Shown here piece after piece: positions 19,031 through 30,527 of a stretch of DNA of 64,000 bases (position 1 is its first letter; the number at the start of each line of letters is the position of its first letter). The stretch covers positions 1,984,001 through 2,048,000 of the forward strand of contig NZ_CP032093.1 in the NCBI RefSeq assembly GCF_003544875.1, given 5' to 3'. Origin of the DNA: Vibrio alfacsensis (GTDB lineage Bacteria > Pseudomonadota > Gammaproteobacteria > Enterobacterales > Vibrionaceae). Both the position numbers and the translations under genes were made by a program. The notes beneath the pieces were generated by a model. That model did not search any database, had not been told where the DNA came from, and saw only the letters and a program-made list of their open reading frames with translations.

Positions 19031-19140
19031 AATCGTTCCTTAGTGTCGTACTGCTATTCATTCCCCTAACTAGAATTCATAACGTCGACGTCTTTTATTT
19101 ATATTTCGATGCTAATGCTACTGACCTGCCACTTTTGTTA

Positions 19141-19176
19141 CTGTGATCCATTACCACTTTATGGAAACGTTTACAG
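19141..19176. promoter_or_regulatory. Composite control block with LacI-type operator, symporter promoter
   Basis: GGAAACGTTTAC at 19163-19174 is a LacI/GalR-type palindrome. It lies inside a 36-bp block starting CTGTGA that is identical at 29 of 36 positions (hand count) to the block upstream of the GH36 gene. CTGTGA could be half of a CRP site. Confidence 0.65.
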
Positions 19177-19276
19177 GGAAGTTTTTAAAATGAGACATCG
19201 AACAATATTTCAGACAAACAATGTGACCAAACCTAATAAAACTAGCTATTTATCATCAACTTAATAATTTAGACAC

Positions 19277-19290
19277 TGAAAACGATTTCA
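19277..19290. promoter_or_regulatory. Second LacI-type operator in the symporter upstream region
   Basis: TGAAAACGATTTCA is a near-palindrome with the same ACG core as the other operators, 110 bp further upstream. It could pair with the site at 19163 by DNA looping. Confidence 0.5.
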
Positions 19291-19318
19291 ATTTAACTGA
19301 TAAAAATACAACGCAAAA

Positions 19319-19345
19319 GCCGTACAACCTTATAGGATGCACGGC
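19319..19345 (-). terminator. Probable terminator of the GH36 gene
   Basis: Read leftward, GCCGTGCATCC and its partner GGTTGTACGGC form a stem with small bulges, followed by TTTTGCG. It lies about 60 bp past the alpha-galactosidase stop, inside the 373-bp region between that gene and the symporter start. Confidence 0.5.
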
Positions 19346-19403
19346 ATACGTTGACGATTTATAATCGATATGTCGCTAATATCGCGAAGTTTAGTGAAAA
19401 GTG

Positions 19404-21521
19404 TTAACTAATACGCTCAAACTTCACTAACATTGCACTTTCTGCATCAAGAATTGGCATAGTTAATCCCACTTCTTCACACCAAGCTCCTGACAGTTCG
19501 CAACCCGATTCAGTCCAAGGTGGCTGATAATTAACGATATCATCGTAATTCGATGGTTTATCTAAAACGGACACGCTATATGTCGCCTTTGGATCTAACC
19601 CCGGTAATCGCAAGTGGCCACTTAGCGAATTAGTTGGCATCGCAAGCTGCGCAATCATCACCACTGCTTCCGATTGATCGTTTGAGACAACCGCATGAAT
19701 TTGATGTGCTTTATCGTCAGTTGGCACACGCCATGTTCGACCGCTATGCAACAGTGGTCGCAGCATTTTATGCAGCTTGATATAGCGCTCAAAACCTTGC
19801 TTTTCTGCTTGATCTTCTTTCACCGGATCAAGCTCAATGCCCATGTGACCAAACAGTGCCGTCAGACCTCTGAATTCAATGCTGTGGCGACGCCTTGTGC
19901 TGTGACAATGGCTTGCTCCAATGTGACTGCCCATGACCTCTGGCGGGAAGAAATAGCTCATACCACGCTGAATGGTTTGACGCTCGAGTGCGTCATTGTT
20001 GTCCGAAGCCCAGAATCGATGCGTGCGTTTCAGAACCTCAAAATCAATACGACCACCACCAGCGGCGCAAGATTCGATCTCTACATTCGGGTGTTTTTCA
20101 CGAACTTTATCCACTAGGTCATAGTAGCGTTGAGTCTGGTTGTGCGCCGCAGCATGACCGAGGTGAGCTGGCTGTACAACTTCACGGTTCATATCCCACT
20201 TGATGTAGGCGATGTTGTAAGTCGATAAGAAATGATCCAAGCGCTCAAACAAGAAGTTAAACGCATCGTCGTTTTGCAGATTAATCACATATTGATTGCG
20301 GCCTGTTGGCTGCTCGTAACCGTCAACGGCTAACAACCATTCTGGATGAGTACGGTATAAATCCGAATCTTTATTGATCATCTCTGGCTCGAACCACAGA
20401 CCGAATTCCATACCGTGTTTATTCACGTGCTCAACTATCGGCTGCAAACCATTTGGATACTTAGTTTCACATAGGAACCAATCCCCTAGCCCAGCTTTGT
20501 CACCGTTGCGCCCTTTGAACCAACCATCATCAATGATAAAGCGTTCAACCCCCATCTCCGCCGACTGAGTTGCCATCGACATGATGTATTCTGGATCGTG
20601 GTCGAAGTAGATGCCTTCCCACGTATTGAGGTGGATCGGGCGAGGTTTGTCCGTGAAATCACTCGGTAAAATCGTTTCGCGTACATGAGAGTGGAAATGA
20701 TGACTCATACCATTAAGGCCAGTATGACTGTGACTCGCATACAGCCATGGAGTGGTTACGCTTTCCCCCTCGTTCAGCGCAACTTCTCCTGGCAAATAGA
20801 TGACTTCCGCTTGCATGTATCGACGGCCATCCGCTTTTACATCCACACGCAATCTGTGATTACCACTCCATGCAAAATGGAAGCCCCACACATCACCGCT
20901 CATTTCATCGAAATTTGTTGTACCAACAACAAGCGCAGGATAATGCTCATGTGAGGTACGTCCACGGCGGTTTTCTTGTTGGTAACCGCCTTGCAATAAA
21001 GGCTGGCGAACAGTTTGGAACTCGTGCACCCAACGGCCGTAGTATGTCATCAGCTCATTTGCACGAGCGGGTAAAGGTAAGGTATTGGCAAGACGGTTGA
21101 CTTGGTAAACGCCCGATTTGACGTTAGTCAATGTATGACGAGTTTTCACAACATCGTGTGCATCTAGCTTGAGCTCTGTCGTTAAGTGTAAGCCTGCAAT
21201 AGTGTCTTCGCTTGCAATCACTAAGCTATCTTTGGTCTGTTGAATATCCGTGATAACAAACACTGGCGCCCAATCTTGTCCGTTACGATGCCCCTCTACG
21301 CCAGGGCTACTAAACACACCGCGACCAAGCTCAGGGTGCAGAGTCATTGAAACGTCTGCATCTAGCCGTCCGTATGGCACAGGGCGTTGCAGAGCTAGGC
21401 GGTAATGTTCAAGATCACCACTGACTTTTTGTCCCCAATGTAGGATCTCGGCGTACTCACCTAACTCTACAATCAATTGCGTCTGCTGACCTGCTAGCTC
21501 AATCAATGCTTTATCCATCAT
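19404..21521 (-). CDS. Alpha-galactosidase, glycoside hydrolase family 36
   Basis: This 705-residue cytoplasmic enzyme has no signal peptide. Family-36 marks are the nucleophile motif YIKWDMNRE and the acid/base motif ESCAAGGGRIDFEVL, WASDNNDAL. The loops GRWVHEFQ and DDGWFKGRNGD also fit. It would release galactose from melibiose, raffinose-type sugars or galactomannan oligosaccharides. It starts MMDKALIE at 21521; either Met could be used. It is divergent from the porin-MalM-lacZ operon and upstream of the symporter on the same strand. A LacI-type operator lies about 80 bp upstream. Confidence 0.92.
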   Translation of the reverse strand: MMDKALIELAGQQTQLIVELGEYAEILHWGQKVSGDLEHYRLALQRPVPYGRLDADVSMTLHPELGRGVFSSPGVEGHRNGQDWAPVFVITDIQQTKDSLVIASEDTIAGLHLTTELKLDAHDVVKTRHTLTNVKSGVYQVNRLANTLPLPARANELMTYYGRWVHEFQTVRQPLLQGGYQQENRRGRTSHEHYPALVVGTTNFDEMSGDVWGFHFAWSGNHRLRVDVKADGRRYMQAEVIYLPGEVALNEGESVTTPWLYASHSHTGLNGMSHHFHSHVRETILPSDFTDKPRPIHLNTWEGIYFDHDPEYIMSMATQSAEMGVERFIIDDGWFKGRNGDKAGLGDWFLCETKYPNGLQPIVEHVNKHGMEFGLWFEPEMINKDSDLYRTHPEWLLAVDGYEQPTGRNQYVINLQNDDAFNFLFERLDHFLSTYNIAYIKWDMNREVVQPAHLGHAAAHNQTQRYYDLVDKVREKHPNVEIESCAAGGGRIDFEVLKRTHRFWASDNNDALERQTIQRGMSYFFPPEVMGSHIGASHCHSTRRRHSIEFRGLTALFGHMGIELDPVKEDQAEKQGFERYIKLHKMLRPLLHSGRTWRVPTDDKAHQIHAVVSNDQSEAVVMIAQLAMPTNSLSGHLRLPGLDPKATYSVSVLDKPSNYDDIVNYQPPWTESGCELSGAWCEEVGLTMPILDAESAMLVKFERIS

Positions 21522-21577
21522 CTTGTCTTACCTTGGAACTGGAAATTACGTCGCATCATAATGAAAAACAAAATAAT

Positions 21578-21613
21578 CTGTGACCCATACCAAATTCATG
21601 GAAACGTTTACAA
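21578..21613. promoter_or_regulatory. Composite control block with LacI-type operator, GH36 promoter
   Basis: GGAAACGTTTAC at 21600-21611, about 79 bp upstream of the GH36 start, lies in the same CTGTGA-to-ATGGAAACGTTTACA block seen at 19141-19176. Its conservation at two otherwise unrelated promoters argues for function. Confidence 0.7.
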
Positions 21614-21889
21614 TCTAATTTCAAAACTGTTAATTAGTGTACTATTGTTGTTCTTGTCTTATGTTTCACTTCAAACCGTCATTTCATTTGCGTTTTTACA
21701 GATGACTAAAAGCAGAGCCCCAATCTAGACCCAGCCCAGACCAAAACATAGAAGCAAAAAATAAAGATATAATTCAACAATCTAAAACTACAAAACATCA
21801 ATAAATCCATAGAATTTCACCGTCTACTCACTCTTCTTTATTAATGCACGATTTCATTTGCCTACATAACACTCACTTAGCCCGTTCGC

Positions 21890-22080
21890 CCCTTGCAGTG
21901 GTTAACCGACCACCGTATTCTTAGGACTTCGAGATTCCTGTGGAGTGTCTCTCTTGGGTCCTAACTCATAATCCCAGCTTGACGATACTAGCGATTGCCG
22001 TGAGCTCAACAGCCACAAACACTTGCTGTATAGACTTCTTTGTCTCACACGCCCAATTGACTTCAGTTGGGCTATCTTTC
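21890..22080 (+). ncRNA. Candidate structured small RNA
   Basis: Three successive structures lie on the plus strand. GTGGT/ACCAC pairs across 21898-21913. An outer stem TTAGGAC (21921-21927) with GTCCTAA (21958-21964) encloses an inner GAGA/TCTC pair. The 9-bp stem 22051-22072 (GCCCAATTG/CAGTTGGGC, one G-T pair) is followed by TATCTTTCC. No coding frame fits. It could be a galactoside-locus sRNA or a long porin leader. I do not match it to a known Rfam family. Confidence 0.35.
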
Positions 22081-22262
22081 CTCCTCCAACTTTTCACAAC
22101 CTCAATATAAATAATCAAATACAACGCCTTAAAACCATCTTTACTATTTTCCTAGCTCACCACCCGCCAACTTTTTATCCACATACACCCCAGGCCAAGA
22201 AAACGATTCCAGACAGCCAGCTTAAAGATTGAGCTTAATATTTGCCTAATGAGCAAAATTAA

Positions 22263-22278
22263 AGAGATCAAAATCACA
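22263..22278. promoter_or_regulatory. Possible CRP site upstream of the porin
   Basis: AGAGA, six bases, then TCACA matches the right half of the CRP consensus fully and the left half partly. It lies about 50 bp upstream of the porin operator. Confidence 0.3.
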
Positions 22279-22327
22279 CAAAATAGTCATAAACCCATCA
22301 ATAGACTAAAAATGCCAACCTCATCAT

Positions 22328-22339
22328 GAAAACGTTTCC
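22328..22339. promoter_or_regulatory. LacI-type operator, porin promoter
   Basis: GAAAACGTTTCC is a perfect 12-bp palindrome about 80 bp upstream of the porin start. It shares the AAACGTTT core with the sites at 19163 and 21600. Confidence 0.65.
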
Positions 22340-22419
22340 AGAGTTTATTTACACTGCGCAGCGAGTTAGGACTCAAATACAAAAATAAATCCATAAATAA
22401 AATAAAATGGAGACACTTC

Positions 22420-23696
22420 ATGAAACAAAAGACGCTTGTAAGAGCGCTTGGGTTAACCTAGCCTTAGCCCCTCTTGCTGGGATCGCAGCAGTGGAAAACG
22501 TAACGTACTTTGGCTACGCCAAGTGGGGCAATATCTATACCAACAATAAAGATCACAACACGAAAAAAGGCGATGACAAAAACGACATTCAGGGTACCGG
22601 AAAAGGTGAACGTAATGACGTGATTCGTGCAACCCAAGGTTATGGCAACTATCGTCTTGGTAATGAGTTGAACTGGTGGGAAGCAGGCGTAAAAGCGGAC
22701 GTTTGGCAGCAAGGCGAGGCCTACTTTGATACAACATTATACCTTGGCAGTGGTGAAAGCTGGGGTGATGTCAGCCTTATTCAAATGTGGTCTGCGGGTC
22801 ACGGTCTGTTCGATGGTCAAGCAGATGCCACGATTTGGGCTGGTGAACGTTTTTACCGTCGTCATGAAGTTCACATGATCGATATCAAATACTGGGATAC
22901 CTCAAGCACAGGTATCGGTATTGAAAACTGGGATCTTGGCTTTGCAAAAGGTCATATTGCGTGGATGGCACCAAAATCCAGCGCTGATGACCGTACGCTT
23001 CATAACATTGATGCTCGACTAAGCGACATTGAACTGAGCGACAGCGCGGATCTAACCGTTGGCTTGAACTACGTTTTCACTCAAAACTCTAGCTATGACC
23101 AAAGCGACATCACCACGTCTGGCGCTATGCTCTCAGCGCTTTACCGCCAAGCTTGGGACTACGGTTCAAATACGTTCGCTTTCCAATATGGAACTGATGC
23201 GCTGGCTGGCGGCCTGATGAGTGCTGAAGGTGGCTCTAATCGCAAGTACAGCACAGGTGTTGAGCATGATGGTTACAGCTGGCGAATCTTCAACTCTGGC
23301 GATCTGAACGTGAATGAAGATTTCCAAGTGATGTATTCCATCGCGTACCAAGACAAAAATCTTGATAACAACGATGGTGATAAATGGTTCAGCGTTGGTG
23401 CTCGCCCTCAATACAGCTGGACCGAATACATGGCAACCGCACTAGAAGTTGGTTACGAATCGGTTGAAGCACAAAACGGCGCAGGTACTAATGACATGTA
23501 CAAAGTGACCGTGGCACAAATGTTTCAAGCTGGTAAAGGGGTTTGGGCTCGTCCATCCATTCGTCTATTCGCAACCTACTCAGAAAAAACCGACGAGTGG
23601 AACCGTGGTTCTAAAACCTATGGTCAGGCACAAAGTATCAATGCAAAAAATGTAGACGAAGTAACTTTCGGCTTTAACGTCGAAACATGGTGGTAA
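22420..23696 (+). CDS. LamB-type carbohydrate porin (signal peptide frameshifted)
   Basis: The true start is probably ATG 22420 (MKQKTLVRALGLT), with GGAG upstream. One C is missing at 22457-22458, so the frame breaks inside the signal peptide; with it restored the leader reads LGLTLALAPLAGIAA and the mature protein starts at AVENVTYFGYAKWG. The total is about 425 residues. LamB-family marks are WAGERFYRRHEVHMIDIKYW and GIGIENWDLGF, and the chain ends in an aromatic residue (ETWW) as beta-barrel proteins do. It would admit galactosides through the outer membrane. It is the first gene of an operon with the MalM-like gene and lacZ. Confidence 0.85.
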
Positions 23697-23726
23697 CCCA
23701 ATCCGGCTACTATTTTTGAACCCAAT

Positions 23727-23747
23727 GGGGAGAGCGACGTGCTCCCC
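23727..23747 (+). other. Intercistronic hairpin after the porin gene
   Basis: GGGGAG (23727-23732) pairs with CTCCCC (23742-23747) and no T run follows. It may reduce read-through or protect the upstream porin message, as in lamB-malM type operons. Confidence 0.4.
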
Positions 23748-23765
23748 CCAAACAGGACAAAACAG

Positions 23766-24641
23766 ATGAAACTAAAACCGCTCGCTACTTTATTTATTGC
23801 ACTGTCTCTAACAGCATGCAGTGGCTTACCAGAACAAGCGTTCAATACCGATTTGAGCAATCAAGCTTGCTGCTCAACATTGGCGTCTTTGCCTCTGACT
23901 GCCCTATCGGTTCCATTCCACCAGCAAATGGTCATGGATGCGGATTTGCCAAGCGTAAGCCGCGCGGTTTTACTTTCTTCAGATTCCGCATCATCACAAG
24001 CACTGCCAGTGATGACCTACCAGATTTCGTCTAATGCGCCATTTTCATTCTTAGTGCGCTCTTATGTTGATAATAACGCGCTATTTGCTGCGAACGTTCT
24101 TATTTATGACGCGAAATGGCAGATTTTATCCGATTACTCCGCAAAAGAATTCAACTACCACACAACGGGCATGCGCGGCTTGGAGCGTATCGAGAAAGTG
24201 GTAACAATAAACCCGCAACTCAACGGTGCGAAGTACATCGTGATTGCTTCAGATCCATCACTATTAGGCGCGGAACTAAACCGTAAGCGCCAAGAAGAAG
24301 TTTACGCTGAATCGCAAAACGTCATTGGCAATAAACAACTTCCCCTCAAGGCGAAATACCAACCTTTTGGTGTTATCGACGTGACGGTAAGTGCCTCCAA
24401 CAACAATGCCGTGCTAACACTGTTGGCTGAACTGGGCACACAATCCAATGAAACAACCAAGACAGAGTTAATGCCGGTTGCATCGTCAGAAACGCAAGAC
24501 GAATGGTCGTTGTATCAATCTCAAATCGATACAGCACTCAAAGATAACGATGTAAAACAAGCTGCTGAGATTGCGAATCAAGCGGAACAGCAAGGCTTTA
24601 CTCAAGCGAATGATTATCTCGTGAAGCAATTAGCGAAATAA
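23766..24641 (+). CDS. MalM-like periplasmic lipoprotein
   Basis: The start at ATG 23766 (MKLKPLATLFIALSLTACSG) is preceded by AGGAC and gives 291 residues with a lipobox LTAC, Cys at about 18. The body resembles MalM, the maltose-operon periplasmic protein: CCSTLASLPLTAL, then an FSFLVRSYV segment and a YIVIASDPSLLG segment. MalM function is poorly known, but it is thought to accompany LamB. It lies between the LamB-type porin and lacZ, so it has been recruited to the galactoside system. The C-terminal 60 residues are charged and helical. Confidence 0.78.
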   Translation: MKLKPLATLFIALSLTACSGLPEQAFNTDLSNQACCSTLASLPLTALSVPFHQQMVMDADLPSVSRAVLLSSDSASSQALPVMTYQISSNAPFSFLVRSYVDNNALFAANVLIYDAKWQILSDYSAKEFNYHTTGMRGLERIEKVVTINPQLNGAKYIVIASDPSLLGAELNRKRQEEVYAESQNVIGNKQLPLKAKYQPFGVIDVTVSASNNNAVLTLLAELGTQSNETTKTELMPVASSETQDEWSLYQSQIDTALKDNDVKQAAEIANQAEQQGFTQANDYLVKQLAK

Positions 24642-27824
<3,183 letters not shown>

Positions 27825-27873
27825 CGCGTCCAAAGAAACAGAATAACCCCACAACACGTCAGTGTGGTTCTAT

Positions 27874-27901
27874 CCCCAAGTTTCGGCTTGGGGATTTTTT
27901 G
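27874..27901 (+). terminator. Terminator of the lacZ operon
   Basis: CCCCAAG, loop TTTCGG, CTTGGGG and then ATTTTTTG make a strong intrinsic terminator about 50 bp past the lacZ stop. Confidence 0.9.
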
Positions 27902-28023
27902 TTCAAGCGACTTCTATTTGTTTTAAAAGCTTGATACACCGCCACTATTCTCACTTGGGTGTTTGAGTTCATCCGCCTTGCATTGTTAAATAAAGCAAAT
28001 TTCAGATCCTGAGTTCCCTCCCT

Positions 28024-29031
28024 ATGGCTACTATCAAAGACGTCGCAAAAGAAGCAGGCGTATCCATTGCAACCGCATCTCGCGTGATCAATAACGCGCC
28101 TCACACTAGTGATGCAGCTATTGTTGCTGTTAAAGAAGCAATGGCAAAACTGGGGTATCGCCCCAATGCCACTGCTCGCGCTTTGGTGAACAAATCCTCA
28201 AATGCCATTGGTGTTTTAGTTAACGACGTATCGGCACCGTTTTTTGGCACCATGGTCAAAGCCATCGACACCATTGCAAACGAGCAAGGAAAACAGCTTC
28301 TTATTGGCAGTGGTTATCACGATGCGGTCAAAGAACGCAATGCCATTAATATGCTGCTCGACAGCCAATGTGAATCGTTAGTAGTCCACAGTAAGGGCAT
28401 GACCGATGCCGAACTCACATCACTCGCAGATGATATTCCCGGCCTAGTCGTAATCAACCGAGTAGTACCAAACATGGCTTCTCGTTGTATTGCTCTCGAT
28501 AACCGTAAAGGCTCCTACATCGCGACGGAGCATCTTATTCGTAATGGTCATCGACATATTGGTTATCTTTGCTCAAATCATGATATCGAAGATGCTCATG
28601 ACAGACGCGAAGGCTATCTAGATGCGCTTCGCGACAACAGCATCGAGATTCGCGAAGAGTACATTGAATATGGTGAACCAGATGAAACCGGCGGCGAACA
28701 AGCCATTGTCAACTTGCTAGCCAAAAACACTCCAGTTACGGCAATCGCCACCTACAACGACTATATGGCTGCGGGTTGTATGACCTTACTGCAAGAAAAT
28801 GGCATTAACATCCCAGAGCACATGTCCGTCATTGGCTTTGATGATGGTCATATCGCCCGTTATATATACCCTCGGTTGACAACCATTCGCTACCCAATTC
28901 AAGTAATGGCAAACGAAGCGGTGAAACTTTCCCTACAGTTGGTTGCAGGTCAAGAAATGGAACGTTCTGAGTGTAAACTCTTTATGCCAATCCTTGTGCG
29001 TCGTGCATCTGTAGGCTCAAACCCCAAATAA
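28024..29031 (+). CDS. LacI/GalR-family repressor, probable regulator of the galactoside locus
   Basis: This protein has 335 residues. The N-terminal LacI-type HTH is ATIKDVAKEAGVSIATASRV with the hinge helix NATARALVNKSSN near 50-62. The rest is the periplasmic-binding-protein-like effector core, most like GalR/GalS. It should bind palindromes with an AAACGTTT core, and four such sites occur at the symporter, GH36 and porin promoters. The inducer is probably galactose or a galactoside, by inference. It follows the lacZ terminator, so it has its own promoter. Its stop codon is followed by a 21-bp tandem array. Confidence 0.9.
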   Translation: MATIKDVAKEAGVSIATASRVINNAPHTSDAAIVAVKEAMAKLGYRPNATARALVNKSSNAIGVLVNDVSAPFFGTMVKAIDTIANEQGKQLLIGSGYHDAVKERNAINMLLDSQCESLVVHSKGMTDAELTSLADDIPGLVVINRVVPNMASRCIALDNRKGSYIATEHLIRNGHRHIGYLCSNHDIEDAHDRREGYLDALRDNSIEIREEYIEYGEPDETGGEQAIVNLLAKNTPVTAIATYNDYMAAGCMTLLQENGINIPEHMSVIGFDDGHIARYIYPRLTTIRYPIQVMANEAVKLSLQLVAGQEMERSECKLFMPILVRRASVGSNPK

Positions 29032-29136
29032 ACCGGTGCTATCGCCATATAACCTAGAGCTAGCCCCAAGTAACCCAGAGCGAGAGCCAAGTAACCCAGA
29101 GCGAGAGCCAAGTAACCGAGAGCTATAGCTAAGTAA
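29032..29136 (+). repeat. 21-bp tandem array with an in-frame TAA at the end of each unit
   Basis: Five consecutive 21-bp units follow the galR-type stop codon (29029-29031). Units 3 and 4 (29053+21 onward) are identical and end AGAGCGAGAGCCAAGTAA; units 2 and 5 are close variants and unit 1 is diverged. The unit length is a multiple of three, and each unit ends in TAA in the frame of the repressor gene, so the stop codon is repeated five more times in frame. Confidence 0.85.
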
Positions 29137-29196
29137 AACAAGCGCATATTGTAAAAAATAGTATTCTTAAAGCCTAACTTTCAAAATAGTTACTGA

Positions 29197-30527
29197 ATGA
29201 ATACTCAACCTAACTCACAACAACTGATTGCCTGTGAAGAGTGCGGCTTAGTGGTCCGCATTCCTGACATCGATCAAGGGCAAAAAGCACATTGCCCTCG
29301 CTGCAATCATTCACTGACAAAAATCAATGCCAAACCTTACCAAAGCATCATTGCGGTATCTGTTGCGTGTTTGATTATGTTGGTTTTGAGTGTTTCATTT
29401 CCCTTTATGTCATTTAGCGTACAAGGCTTATCGCAAGAAATTACGTTAATGCATGCGGCCAAAATGTTGGCTGAATTTCATAATGCCTTGCTCGGTGCGC
29501 TGCTACTTGGAACAGTATTGGTCCTTCCCGGTATTTACGTCAGCCTTATTCTCTTTCTGCATCTCCAAGCCCTAAAAACTCGCCAAAACACGTTGTCTAA
29601 GAAGCACCAACGTACGGCCACCGTTCTGTGCCGAATTATCTTCCGTGTCGAGCCATGGCTAATGGTGGATGTTTTCTTAATTGGCGTACTCGTGAGCTTG
29701 ATAAAATTGCAGCGCTTGCAGAAATCGGGATGGGCAACTCGTTTTGGGCATTTTGTCTCTATACCGTATTGGTCGTAAAATGCATTTCTATGGTTGACCG
29801 AAGCTGGTTATGGGGCCACTTTATTCCCGTGATCGATGTTCCAAACATCAAAGAGGGTGATACGCACCATACCCACAATCACATCGGTTGCCATACTTGC
29901 CACCAGCTCAATCCTATCGCTGACAAAAAGCACCAAAAATGCATTCGTTGTCATAGCCCTATTCATCGCTATAACCCGAGCGATAATTTGCAAAAAGCAT
30001 GGGCATTATTATTCGCTGCTATCATTTTTTATATCCCTGCTAACTTATACCCGATGATGTATACCGTTAGCCTCGGGAAATCAGAAGGCTCAACCATCAT
30101 GGAAGGGGTGGTATTGCTTTGGAACCTTGGCTCTTACCCGATTGCGATGGTCATTTTCTTTGCCAGTGTTTTTATTCCCATGGCGAAAATGCTGGCGCTA
30201 GCTTGGCTCTATTACAATGCTCAAAAAGCGCAGTATTTACCACCCGAAGAGAGTATCTCCCGCCTTAAGGTGTATCGCGTTACTGAATTTATTGGCCGTT
30301 GGTCGATGATCGATATTTTTGTTGTCGCTATATTAGTTGCGCTGGTTCAGCTGCATAATTTAATGGCGATTTACCCAGGCCCTGCGGCGCTATCCTTTGC
30401 TGCCGTAGTCATTTTAACCATGCTTTCTGCCATGACTTTTGATTCACGTTTGCTTTGGCAACTACCTCATCATAATACGCAGAAACCACGAACGAATAAC
30501 TTAACTGAGAAAGCTAAATATGAGTGA
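29197..30527 (+). CDS. pqiA: PqiA-like inner-membrane protein (frameshifted)
   Basis: Two overlapping frames (29197-29778 and from about 29700 to 30527) join if one A is added to the A4 run at 29703-29706, reading LVSLIKIAALAEIGMGNSF. The repaired length is 443 residues. Each half has a zinc-ribbon (CEECGLVV, CPRCNHSL; CHTCHQLN, CIRCHSP) followed by four membrane spans, the PqiA layout. PqiA is the inner-membrane partner of the MCE protein PqiB in a lipid transport bridge between membranes. It overlaps pqiB by 8 bp. The break is probably a sequence error. Confidence 0.85.

Larger units (their letters stand above)
21522..22419. other. Long divergent intergenic region with operators and a candidate small RNA
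   Basis: About 900 bp separate the GH36 gene and the porin gene. It holds the operator block at 21578-21613, a run of hairpins ending in a terminator-like stem at 22051-22072, a CRP-like site near 22263 and the porin operator at 22328. I found no convincing protein-coding frame; the 69-codon frame at 22023 has no ribosome site and crosses the terminator-like hairpin. Confidence 0.6.

Noticed and set aside
22023..22232. Rightward 69-codon frame upstream of the porin
   Set aside because: It runs through the terminator-like hairpin, has no ribosome site and its composition is not protein-like.
29032..29136. CRISPR-like array
   Set aside because: The units are directly abutting with no spacers, so this is a tandem repeat and not CRISPR.
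28950..29147. Leftward 65-codon frame with repeated LALGYLA peptide
   Set aside because: It is the reverse side of the 21-bp array and the galR-type gene end; no ribosome site precedes its ATG.
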